A stretch of DNA of 16,642 nucleotides from Pseudomonadota bacterium (GCA_023430145.1 JAEZCD010000067.1:1-16642); one strand, 5' to 3'; counted from the first letter of the stretch, positions 7,309 to 14,410 are shown. The notes: generated by a model from the sequence alone, not told the origin. Program-made: numbers and translations.

Positions 7309-8151
7309 ATGGCCATGCTCAGTTTCGAACCGAAATACCGTGTCCGCGGCGGCACGCTGATCGGCGGCGACCTCTTCGACTTCTGGGTCGGGCCGTTCTA
7401 CGTCGGCTTCTTCGGCGTGACGACGATCTTCTTCTCGATCGTCGGCATCTCTCTGATCCTGTGGGGTGTTGCGCTCGGGCCGACCTGGAACCCCTTCGTC
7501 CTCAGCATCAACCCGCCGCCGCCGGAATACGGGCTCGCGCTCGCGCCGCTCAAGGAAGGCGGCATCTGGCAGCTCGTCACCGTCTGCGCGCTCGGCGCCT
7601 TCGGCTCCTGGGCGTTGCGCGAGGCGGAGATCTGCCGCAAGCTCGGCATCGGCTACCATGTGCCGATCGCCTTCGGCTTCGCCATCCTCGCCTACTTCAC
7701 CCTGGTCGTCGCCCGGCCGATACTGATGGGCAGCTGGTCGTACGGCTTCCCTTACGGCTTCATGAGCCATCTCGACTGGGTGTCGGCGACCGGATACCAG
7801 TTCGGTAACTTTCATTACAATCCGGCGCACATGGTCGCCATCACCTTCTTCTTCACGACGTGCCTCGCGCTGGCGCTGCACGGCGGCGTCATCCTGTCGG
7901 CCGCCAACCCCGGCCGCGGCCAGGTGGTGAAGACCGCCGAGCACGAGAACACCTATTTCCGCGACACGATCGGCTACTCGATCGGCACGCTCGGCATCCA
8001 TCGCCTCGGGCTGTTTCTGGCGCTGTCGGCGGTGTTCTTCAGCGCGGTCTGCATGATCATCAGCGGCCCGTCCTGGCTGTGGCCGGAGGGCGAGCAATGG
8101 GTCTCTTGGTGGGACTGGTGGCTCCGGCTGCCGATCTGGTCGCAGGAGTGA
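7309..8151 (+). CDS. pufL: Photosynthetic reaction centre L subunit
   Basis: The 280-residue L subunit has five membrane helices and, with M, binds the special pair, accessory pigments, quinones and the iron. It begins MAMLSFEPKYRVRGGTLIGG; the ATG at 7309 matches the MA(L/M)LSFE start of homologues. With numbering including Met (family number plus one), His154 and His174 are the pigment ligands L153 and L173; His191 and His231 ligate iron (L190, L230). Glu105 (L104) and Glu213 (L212) are present. Residue 214 (L213) is Asn, not the Asp of Rhodobacter, in the TAEHENTYF segment. A strong GGAGGAG precedes the gene. Confidence 0.98.
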   Translation: MAMLSFEPKYRVRGGTLIGGDLFDFWVGPFYVGFFGVTTIFFSIVGISLILWGVALGPTWNPFVLSINPPPPEYGLALAPLKEGGIWQLVTVCALGAFGSWALREAEICRKLGIGYHVPIAFGFAILAYFTLVVARPILMGSWSYGFPYGFMSHLDWVSATGYQFGNFHYNPAHMVAITFFFTTCLALALHGGVILSAANPGRGQVVKTAEHENTYFRDTIGYSIGTLGIHRLGLFLALSAVFFSAVCMIISGPSWLWPEGEQWVSWWDWWLRLPIWSQE

Positions 8152-8157
8152 TCGACG

Positions 8158-9084
8158 ATGGCCGAATACCAGAACATCTTCACCTCGGTGCAAGTCAGGG
8201 CGCCGGCCTACCCCGGCGTGCCGATGCCGGCGACCGGCCCCTGGGACCGGACGAGGCCCGGCGGCTTCTCCTACCTGCTCGGCAAGATCGGTGACGCCCA
8301 GGTCGGGCCCGCCTATCTCGGCTGGCTCGGCCTCGCCTCGATCGCCTGCGGCATCGTCGCGATCGAGATCATCGGTCTCAACATGCTCGCCTCGGTGAAC
8401 TGGAGCCCGATCGAGTTCCTACGCCGGCTGCCCTGGCTCGCGCTCGAGCCGCCGAAGCCGGAATGGGGCCTGAAGATCCTGCCGCCGCTGAAGGAAGGCG
8501 GCTGGTGGCTGATGGCCGGCTTCTTCCTGACGACGTCGATCCTGCTCTGGTGGGCGCGCATGTATGTCCGGGCGCGCGTGCTCGGCCTAGGCACGCACGT
8601 CGCCTGGGCCTTCGCCTCGGCGATCTTCCTCTATCTGTCGCTCGGCTTCATACGGCCGCTGCTGATGGGCAGCTGGAGCGAGGCGGTGCCCTTCGGGATC
8701 TTTCCGCATCTCGACTGGACGAACCAGTTCTCGCTCAATCACGGCAACCTCTTCTACAACCCCTTCCATATGCTCTCGATCACCTTCCTCTACGGGTCGG
8801 CGCTCCTGTTCGCGATGCATGCCGGGACGATCCTGGCCGTCAGCCGCTACGGCGGCGAGCGCGAGCTCGAGCAGATCACCGACCGCGGCACGGCGGCCGA
8901 GCGGGCGGCGCTGTTCTGGCGCTGGACGATGGGCTTCAACGCCACCGTGGAATCGATCCATCGCTGGGCCTGGTGGTGCGCCACTCTCTGCACGTTCACC
9001 GGCGCGATCGGCATCCTGTTGTCGGGCACCGCGGTCGACAACTGGTACGAATGGGGCATCAAGCATGGGCTGGCGCGGCCGTAG
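8158..9084 (+). CDS. pufM: Photosynthetic reaction centre M subunit
   Basis: The 308-residue M subunit pairs with L. Family numbers are two lower than those here: His184 (M182) and His204 (M202) are pigment ligands, His221, Glu236 and His268 (M219, M234, M266) ligate the iron. Tyr212 (M210) and Trp254 (M252, packing on QA) are also conserved. Asp46 (M44 position) lies in LGKIGDAQVGP as in Blastochloris viridis, whereas Rhodobacter has Asn. AGGAG (8144-8148) sits at the end of pufL, 6 bases separate the genes. The C-terminus ends KHGLARP, without the long extension of viridis M. Neither pufC nor pufX follows. Confidence 0.98.
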   Translation: MAEYQNIFTSVQVRAPAYPGVPMPATGPWDRTRPGGFSYLLGKIGDAQVGPAYLGWLGLASIACGIVAIEIIGLNMLASVNWSPIEFLRRLPWLALEPPKPEWGLKILPPLKEGGWWLMAGFFLTTSILLWWARMYVRARVLGLGTHVAWAFASAIFLYLSLGFIRPLLMGSWSEAVPFGIFPHLDWTNQFSLNHGNLFYNPFHMLSITFLYGSALLFAMHAGTILAVSRYGGERELEQITDRGTAAERAALFWRWTMGFNATVESIHRWAWWCATLCTFTGAIGILLSGTAVDNWYEWGIKHGLARP

Positions 9085-9378
9085 GGCGCGGACAATGATC
9101 GGGCCAGGTCGTGCTTCCCCGTTCTGCCCTGCGGTGCTCGCACATGTCCCGGAGCGCTCTGGCGCAGCCGGCGGGAAGGCTCCTCTCCTCCCCCTGAAAG
9201 GGGGAGGCGGACTCGCGCAGCGAGCCGGAGGGGGTCTTCTCGCACCAGCGCCGCTGACCCCCACCCGGACGGCTTCGCCGTCTCGGCCTCCCCCTGTCGG
9301 AGGGAGGAATAGGGGGGCGGCCGTCCTTCAGCGATGTGTGAATCCGCTGAGGCTCTTCCGGGGCGAGGGTCGGGCGCT
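9085..9378. repeat. pufM-hmuO spacer with clustered inverted repeats (dispersed-repeat-like)
   Basis: About 125 bases (9185-9308) consist of hairpins in series: CCTCCCCC/GGGGGAGG (9187-9194 with 9200-9207, loop TGAAA), CTCGC/GCGAG (9212-9216 with 9220-9224), GGGGGTC/GACCCCC (9230-9236 with 9256-9262, extended by CCGG arms), GACGGC/GCCGTC (9268-9273 with 9277-9282), and a last CCTCCC/GGGAGG (9287-9292 with 9302-9307). The first and last units both begin CCTCCCCCTG. Such modular palindromes are typical of REP-like intergenic elements in Hyphomicrobiales. The first stem could also end puf transcription. Copy number elsewhere cannot be seen here. Confidence 0.6.
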
Positions 9379-10074
9379 ATGCTGCGTGTCGTGAAGGAAA
9401 GCCCCCGACCCGACCCGTCGCCAACGCGCAGCGCCTCGCCGAGCCTTTCGGCACTGCTGCGCGAGCGCACCTCCCGCCTGCATGCGCAGGCCGAGCGATC
9501 CGGCGTCGTCAACGACATCCTGCGCGGCCGGGCCGATCTCGGCCGCTATGCGCTGTTCGTCCGCAATCTCCTGCCGGTCTATGCCGAGATGGAGCGCTGC
9601 CTCGTGCGCCGCCGGCGGACAGCGACCATCGCGCTCTTCGCCCGTCCCGAGCTCCGCCGGACGCAGCGGATCGTCGCCGACCTCGACGCCCTCTGGGGCG
9701 AGGACTGGCACTGCGAGCTGCCGGTGCTGCCGGCGGCCGAACGCTATGCGGCGCGGGTGTCCGCCGCCGGCCGCGGCGACGGCGCGACGCTTATCGCGCA
9801 TGCCTATGTCCGCTATTTCGGCGACCTCAGCGGCGGCCAGGTGCTGAAGCGCCTCATCGGTGGTGCGCTCGCCATCGGCCCCGCGGGGCTGTCGATGTAC
9901 GAGTTCCCCGGCATCGCCGATCCCGAGGCCGCAAAGCACGAGATGCGCACCGCGATCGATCGCGAGGGCGGGATCGCCGCGCGGGACGAACTGATCGTCG
10001 AGGAAGGGATGCGCGCCTTCGAGCACAGCATCGAGCTGTCGCTCGCCGTGCAGATGCACGCGCTGCCGGCCTGA
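9379..10074 (+). CDS. hmuO: Haem oxygenase (biliverdin-forming)
   Basis: The product fits the bacterial haem oxygenase family, which opens haem to biliverdin, CO and iron in the cytoplasm. With the ATG at 9379 it has 231 residues. ALLRERTSRLHAQAER (25-40) carries the proximal haem ligand His35, and AHAYVRYFGDLSGGQVLKR (140-158) is the distal-helix signature with the flexible GDLSGG. GAGG lies about 10 bases before this ATG; an in-frame ATG at 9334 would add 15 residues not expected in the family. The gene is convergent with bphP, 9 bases between stops, so supplying biliverdin to that phytochrome is the obvious role; iron recovery from haem is the alternative. The family symbol could equally be bphO. 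Confidence 0.88.
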   Translation: MLRVVKESPRPDPSPTRSASPSLSALLRERTSRLHAQAERSGVVNDILRGRADLGRYALFVRNLLPVYAEMERCLVRRRRTATIALFARPELRRTQRIVADLDALWGEDWHCELPVLPAAERYAARVSAAGRGDGATLIAHAYVRYFGDLSGGQVLKRLIGGALAIGPAGLSMYEFPGIADPEAAKHEMRTAIDREGGIAARDELIVEEGMRAFEHSIELSLAVQMHALPA

Positions 10075-10083
10075 GGGCCCCTC

Positions 10084-12255
10084 TCAGCCGCGCCGGCCGT
10101 CGTCGCCCATCGTGTGGCGGATCAGCCGGTCGATCGCCTCCGCCGTGCGGTTGACGGAGGTGCGGACGCTGTCGAGCATCTGCGCGATGCGGGCGCGGTC
10201 GACCCCGTCGGTGATCTCGAGCGCGGCGAGCTGCGCGTTTTCGAGCACCGAGGACAGGAGGCGCTGATAGGTGGCCGGGTCGGCGCCGCGCTGACCGATG
10301 CCGCGCATGCGCGCGTCCTCGACGAGGCTTTCCTGGAAGCGCCGTCCGGCGGCCTCCGCCGCCGTTCGATCGGACAGGTCGGTGAACAATAGGACGAGGC
10401 CGAGCACGCGGTCGGGCGAGGCGAACACCGGGTCGCCGCGAACCAGCATCGGCCGCGCGTCGCCGCCATTCGTCCGCAGCGCCACTTCGCCGCGCCAGGT
10501 GTGGCGCAGGTTGACGAAGTCGCGCAGCCGCCGCCGCGCCTCCTCGCCATTGGCGAACAGCGGCGCCAGGTCCTCCACCGACTGCAGATGCGGATGCGCC
10601 GGCGGCAGCAGCTGCTCGAAGGCCTGGTTGCAGACGAGGATGCGGCCGCGCGGATCGGCGATCACCACCGGCAGCTCGCAGACCTGCAGCTCGCGCGTCA
10701 CGCTCTCGAGCTGGTCGCGGGCGATCAGCATGCGCACCGAGCGGAATTGCAGCACGACGTCGCTGACGGTCTCGGCGATCACGCGCGCCGCCGTCAGGTC
10801 GGCCGGCGTCCAGGGCTCGCACTTGCCCTCGACGAGCTGGTGCCACTTGGCGAAGGAACGGCGCGGCGACAGGTCGGACGGGTCGTCGCCGATCAGCACC
10901 GGCTCGAGCGGGTCGCCGCCCCAGGTGACCACCTGGATCAGCTCCGGCCTGAACCAGATCAGATACTCGCCCGGCGAGCTCGACACGGGCGCCGCGATCA
11001 GCCCGCTCGCCACCGAGCGCAGATGGGCGAAGCGCGCATCGTCGAAGCCGAGCGAGTTCGTCGACAGCACCGGCTGCCGCGGCCGCTCGTCGAGCCAGGC
11101 GGCGATGTCGCGCAGCTGCTGCGTGCCGGGCACCTCGCCTGCGGTCTGCACGGCACCCTCGAACAGCAGCGCCGCGCCGCGCGCATTGACCGGCGCCAGC
11201 AGCGCGGCGGGACTGTCGAAGAGGGCGTTGCGCCAGTCGCCGTCCTGCGAGATCGCCTCGATCATGCGCTGCTCGAGCCGGCGGACGGACAGTTCCGCCT
11301 GCGCCTGGGCGAAGCTCTCGAGCGCGGCGATGCGGGTGGCGATCGCCTCGGCGAGGATCTCGCAGGCCGCGCGCGCCTCGAACGGGATGTTGCGCGGCGA
11401 ATAGTGGTGACAGGCGACGAGGCCCCAGAGCTTGCCGCCGACGACCAGCGAGGCGACGAGCGTCGCGTTCACCCCCATGTTCTTGAGGTACTGGATGTGG
11501 ATCGGCGACATGCTGCGCAGGCCGCAGAGCGACATGTCGAGGTCGCGGCCGGTCGCCGGATGGTGGCGTGGCTCGAGCGGCACCGGCGCGTAGTCGACGT
11601 CCACGAGCATCCGCACCCGTGTCCGTTCGTAGAGCCGCCGCGCCATCTGCGGGATGTCGGAGGCCGGGTAGCGATTGCCGAGATAGGCCTCGAGATGCGG
11701 CTCCTTGCGCTCGGAGAAGATCTCGCCGTGGCCGTCCTCGTCGAAGCGGTAGACCATCACCCGGTCGTAGGCGATGAGGTCCTTGAAGATCGTCGCCGTC
11801 TCTTCGCAGAGCGCCCGCAGCGAGCTCGCTCCGACAATCGTGTGCAGCGCCCGCGCGACGGGACCTGTGAGATCGGTGGCGGGGCCCGCCGGCTCGAACT
11901 CGAGTGCGAAGCCTCCCTCCGGCGGGATGTGCACGAGCACGTCGAAGGCCTCGGCGACCCGATCGACCCGGCAGCGCAACGCGTGCGGCGCCGTGGCGAG
12001 CTTGGCTGCCGGCAGATCGGCGATGCGGGACCGGAGGTCGGGGCAGAGGCCGTCGAGGCCGCGGCCGACGAGCGGCGCCTCGGTGCGAAGAAATGCGCCG
12101 GCGTTGGCGCTCGCCTGGACGATTACGCCCCGCTCGTCGAGGAGCAGCAGGGCACCGTGCGGCTGGATCGAACCGGCGAGGTGGATCTGCTCGCGTTCGC
12201 AGTTCGATAGCGTCGCCTGCCCGAAGGCAGGCTCCGGCACGGTGCGCGTCGCCAC
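10084..12255 (-). CDS. bphP: Bacteriophytochrome with PAS-type output and no kinase domain
   Basis: A 723-residue biliverdin photoreceptor. Domain order: PAS (about 15-125) with chromophore-binding Cys19 in LSNCEREQIHLAGSIQPHG; GAF (about 140-310) with PASDIP (197-202, Asp200), His253 in SPIHIQYL and His283 in CHHYS; PHY (about 325-510) with tongue motif PRRSF (464-468); a further PAS (about 515-635); and a helical C-terminal end (about 636-715). No histidine-kinase H-box or ATP-binding N, G boxes are visible. This resembles RpBphP1 of Rhodopseudomonas palustris, which acts by binding PpsR2. The start is GTG with AGGGAGG just upstream; it lies 12 bases after ppsR, so the two form an operon. 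Confidence 0.94.
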   Translation of the reverse strand: MATRTVPEPAFGQATLSNCEREQIHLAGSIQPHGALLLLDERGVIVQASANAGAFLRTEAPLVGRGLDGLCPDLRSRIADLPAAKLATAPHALRCRVDRVAEAFDVLVHIPPEGGFALEFEPAGPATDLTGPVARALHTIVGASSLRALCEETATIFKDLIAYDRVMVYRFDEDGHGEIFSERKEPHLEAYLGNRYPASDIPQMARRLYERTRVRMLVDVDYAPVPLEPRHHPATGRDLDMSLCGLRSMSPIHIQYLKNMGVNATLVASLVVGGKLWGLVACHHYSPRNIPFEARAACEILAEAIATRIAALESFAQAQAELSVRRLEQRMIEAISQDGDWRNALFDSPAALLAPVNARGAALLFEGAVQTAGEVPGTQQLRDIAAWLDERPRQPVLSTNSLGFDDARFAHLRSVASGLIAAPVSSSPGEYLIWFRPELIQVVTWGGDPLEPVLIGDDPSDLSPRRSFAKWHQLVEGKCEPWTPADLTAARVIAETVSDVVLQFRSVRMLIARDQLESVTRELQVCELPVVIADPRGRILVCNQAFEQLLPPAHPHLQSVEDLAPLFANGEEARRRLRDFVNLRHTWRGEVALRTNGGDARPMLVRGDPVFASPDRVLGLVLLFTDLSDRTAAEAAGRRFQESLVEDARMRGIGQRGADPATYQRLLSSVLENAQLAALEITDGVDRARIAQMLDSVRTSVNRTAEAIDRLIRHTMGDDGRRG

Positions 12256-12267
12256 CTCGTCGCCTCC

Positions 12268-13689
12268 CTAGGCATGTTCGGTTCCGTCCTCTTTCGGGTC
12301 GGTATCGTTCGCAAGTCCGTATCGGTTCAGCTTCGCATAGAGGCTCTGTCGGCTGAGGCCGAGAAGCTCGGCCGCGATGGTCCGGTTGTTGTTGGCGAGC
12401 TCGAGCGCGGAGGAGACGTAGTGGCGCTCGACGACGCCGACCGTGTCGCGCACGAGGGACCGGAGCGGCGTCTTGCCGATCCGCTCCGACATCGCGCCGA
12501 GCTCGGCGCGCAGCCCGCTCTCGTCATTGGCTCCGGTGATCCGGCGGCCGATGTCGCGGATCAGCACGCCGACATAGGCAGGGTCGCCGTCGTCGCTTCC
12601 CGCGGCCGAGATCTCGACCTCGGTGGTGGAGCCCAGCTCGCCCTGCAGCGTCGTCGTGAAGAGGCGGATGCTGCCATGGCGCTGGACGTTGGCGAGCAAC
12701 ACCGTCAGGTCGGCACCGGCCCGCCACAGCCACCGCGTCATCCGCTCGCCGATCACCGAGCCCTTGGCGCCGACCTCGACGAGATCGAGGAAGGCGCGGT
12801 TGGTCCGCCGCACGACGCCGTCGCGGTCGAGCACGACGAAGGCGTCGGGGAGCCGCTCGATCAGGTCCTCGATCGAGATCGTCTCCGGCTCGGCCGCGGG
12901 CGTGTGCCCGGTCCAGCCGGGCGAGAGCTGCAGCAAGAGGACCGCGCCCGACTCCGGCGACATCAGCGAGCCGCGGACGAGCCAGGGCTGCTGGTCCTTG
13001 CCGAAATGGATGACGATGCCGGGCGCCTTGCCCTGCTCGCGGACGCGCTGCAGCAGCGACTGGAAGGTGTTGCGGTCGCTCGCCGAGACCTCGGGCAGGA
13101 TCGGACGGCCGACCACGGAGCCGGCGCCGAGGCCGATCGCCTTCAGCGCCGCGCCGTTGGCTTCCGAGATGCGCAGCGTCGCCGCGTTGAGGAGGACCAC
13201 GGGCTCGTGCGAGGCGTCGAACAGGAGGCGGTACTTCGTCTCGACGTCGCGCATCTTCCAGTGGTCGCGCTCGAGCGCCTGCTGGGCGGCGATGAGGCGC
13301 GACTGCAGCTCGGCGACCGGCTGCAGGCTCTTGCCGATGGCGAGCAGCCCGGCGCGTCCGCCGAGCAGCACGGTCGTGTATTCCATCGGCAGCTCGAGGC
13401 CGCTCGGGAAGCGCTGCGTGACCTGGCGGAAGGCCGACACCCCGCTCGTGGCCGCGTCCTCGACGATCCGGCGGACCCGATCGCCGACGCCGTCGGCGAT
13501 CGTCTCCCGCCACGGCTTTCCGAGCCAGCCCTGAACACCCTCGTCGGACAGGGCACGCGACAGAGTCGCCTCGCGGATCACCCCTTCGAGGTCGAGCAGG
13601 AGGGTCACGTCCGGCTGGGCCAAATCGACGTTGCTCAAGATGCAAACCTCAGTCGCTCGACCGGCGCTCGGGCGAGAGGGGGAACGCAT
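12268..13689 (-). CDS. ppsR: Photosynthesis gene repressor PpsR/CrtJ family (PpsR2-like)
   Basis: The 473-residue regulator has an N-terminal PAS-like region (about 27-125), a coiled-coil-like QLxxAQxALERD linker (about 126-150), two further PAS domains (about 150-255 and 272-385) and a Fis-type helix-turn-helix ending NNRTIAAELLGLSRQSLYAK. It binds TGT-N12-ACA sites and represses bch, crt and antenna genes. The Cys positions known as 251 and 424 in R. sphaeroides PpsR are Leu253 and Tyr424 here. The ATG at 13689 has GAGG only 4 bases away; a TTG at 13638 with GAGG at 8 bases is a credible alternative that would remove the only Cys (Cys16). Upstream of bphP. Confidence 0.93.
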   Translation of the reverse strand: MRSPSRPSAGRATEVCILSNVDLAQPDVTLLLDLEGVIREATLSRALSDEGVQGWLGKPWRETIADGVGDRVRRIVEDAATSGVSAFRQVTQRFPSGLELPMEYTTVLLGGRAGLLAIGKSLQPVAELQSRLIAAQQALERDHWKMRDVETKYRLLFDASHEPVVLLNAATLRISEANGAALKAIGLGAGSVVGRPILPEVSASDRNTFQSLLQRVREQGKAPGIVIHFGKDQQPWLVRGSLMSPESGAVLLLQLSPGWTGHTPAAEPETISIEDLIERLPDAFVVLDRDGVVRRTNRAFLDLVEVGAKGSVIGERMTRWLWRAGADLTVLLANVQRHGSIRLFTTTLQGELGSTTEVEISAAGSDDGDPAYVGVLIRDIGRRITGANDESGLRAELGAMSERIGKTPLRSLVRDTVGVVERHYVSSALELANNNRTIAAELLGLSRQSLYAKLNRYGLANDTDPKEDGTEHA

Positions 13690-13713
13690 CCGGCCTCACC
13701 CCGTTCCCGATCG

Positions 13714-13731
13714 TGTCACTTATTCCTTACA
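13714..13731. promoter_or_regulatory. PpsR/CrtJ operator upstream of ppsR
   Basis: TGTCACTTATTCCTTACA is a perfect TGT-N12-ACA palindrome, 24 bases before the proposed ppsR start on the - strand and 232 bases before the cytochrome c2 start. No second site is found 8 bp to either side. Position suggests negative autoregulation of the ppsR-bphP operon; action on the cytochrome gene is possible but distant. Confidence 0.72.
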
Positions 13732-13779
13732 ACCAATAGCGATCCAGTGAAACTGCCAAATCATCGCAGGAGGGAGAAA

Positions 13780-13827
13780 GTGAAGTCCATTCATACTGTT
13801 AGGGGACGCCGAGGCGGGCTCGCATGA
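13780..13827 (+). other. Fifteen-codon leader-like ORF with ideal ribosome-binding site
   Basis: AGGAGGG (13768-13774) lies 5 bases before a GTG at 13780 that opens the frame MKSIHTVRGRRGGLA, ending at TGA 13825-13827. This is the best Shine-Dalgarno match in the spacer and has no recognised gene after it. It may be a leader peptide of the cytochrome c2 transcript, a remnant of a lost gene, or chance. The peptide is basic and matches nothing I recognise. Confidence 0.3.
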
Positions 13828-13963
13828 AAAATGCCAGCCAACCGAGCGGCTTGACGCATTTGTCAGTCTGTCTTGATATGAAAAGTGTAAGTCTGATGGA
13901 TCGCCTGCGCCGTGCGGGGAGTTCTCCATCCGACCGTCGAAACAAAGGTCGGGGTTCCAAACA

Positions 13964-14410
13964 ATGATTCGAGGAAGCGTTCTGATTATCGCTCTCGCGC
14001 TCTCGATGCCGATGGCCGGTGCCGCCTCGGCTCAGGACGCGGCAGCGGGTGATGCCACCGCGGGCGAGGCCGTATTCAAGAAGTGCATGACGTGCCACCG
14101 TATCGGGCCGGGCGCCAAGAATGCCGTCGGGCCGGCGCAGAACGGGGTGATCGGCAGGCAGGCGGGCACGGTTCCCGGATTCGCCTATTCGAACCTGAAC
14201 AAGGCGGCGGGCGCGGCGGGGCTGATCTGGACGGAGGAGAACATCATCGCCTACCTGCCCGATCCGAACGCCTTCCTGAAGAAGTTCCTCACCGATGCCG
14301 GCAAGGCCGACCAGGCGACCGGAACGACGAAGATGGCCTTCAAGCTGCCGAACGAGAAGGAGCGGCGCGACGTCGTCGCCTATCTGAAGAAGTTCCAGGA
14401 CGTGAAATAG
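13964..14410 (+). CDS. cycA: Cytochrome c2, periplasmic electron carrier
   Basis: A 148-residue class I c-type cytochrome that shuttles electrons from the bc1 complex to the photo-oxidised reaction centre. Residues 1-23 form a Sec signal peptide with likely cleavage after ASA, leaving a QDAAAGD start. The haem site is CMTCH (41-45) and the distal ligand is Met124 in GTTKMAFKL. The insert before this Met (NAFLKKFLTDAGKADQ) is characteristic of the longer cytochromes c2. Without a pufC gene next to pufM this protein is the likely direct donor to the reaction centre. The Shine-Dalgarno sequence is weak (GGGG about 10 bases upstream). Convergent with hemA. Confidence 0.95.
   Translation: MIRGSVLIIALALSMPMAGAASAQDAAAGDATAGEAVFKKCMTCHRIGPGAKNAVGPAQNGVIGRQAGTVPGFAYSNLNKAAGAAGLIWTEENIIAYLPDPNAFLKKFLTDAGKADQATGTTKMAFKLPNEKERRDVVAYLKKFQDVK

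Larger units (their letters stand above)
13690..13963. promoter_or_regulatory. Divergent regulatory region between ppsR and the cytochrome c2 gene
   Basis: This 274-base spacer is the AT-richest part of the window and must hold both divergent promoters. A PpsR site lies at 13714-13731 (listed separately). On the + strand TTGACG (13851-13856) resembles a -35 element but its -10 is poor (TGATAT at 13874-13879, 17-bp spacer, 3 of 6). It overlaps GCGGC-TT-GACGC (13846-13857), which fits the loose GCGNC/GNCGC inverted repeat of RegA/PrrA sites. TGAC-N6-GTCA (13852-13865) is another short palindrome. A 15-codon frame (13780-13827) is listed separately. The assignments other than the PpsR site are weak. 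Confidence 0.45.

Noticed and set aside
6877..8193. Long - strand frame (438 codons) opposite pufB, pufA and pufL
   Set aside because: Antisense shadow of three strongly recognised genes; composition rich in Arg, Glu and Asp with no motif.
9185..9308. CRISPR array
   Set aside because: Repeated units are unequal inverted repeats without regular spacers of constant length.
9334..9378. Upstream ATG as the start of haem oxygenase
   Set aside because: It would add 15 residues with no family match and has no Shine-Dalgarno; the ATG at 9379 was preferred, though not proven.
10084..10350. Histidine kinase domain at the end of BphP
   Set aside because: No H-box with a phospho-accepting His context and no ATP-binding N or G boxes could be found; the remaining length after the PAS domain (about 90 residues) is too short.
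10501..12210. Long + strand frame (569 codons) opposite bphP
   Set aside because: Its codons mirror bphP, which has clear motifs; the product is Arg/Ala/Asp-rich without any domain. Long antisense frames are expected at this GC content.
12274..13827. Long + strand frame (517 codons) opposite ppsR
   Set aside because: Low-complexity, no recognisable domain and wholly antisense to ppsR apart from its last codons, which form the small leader-like frame described separately.
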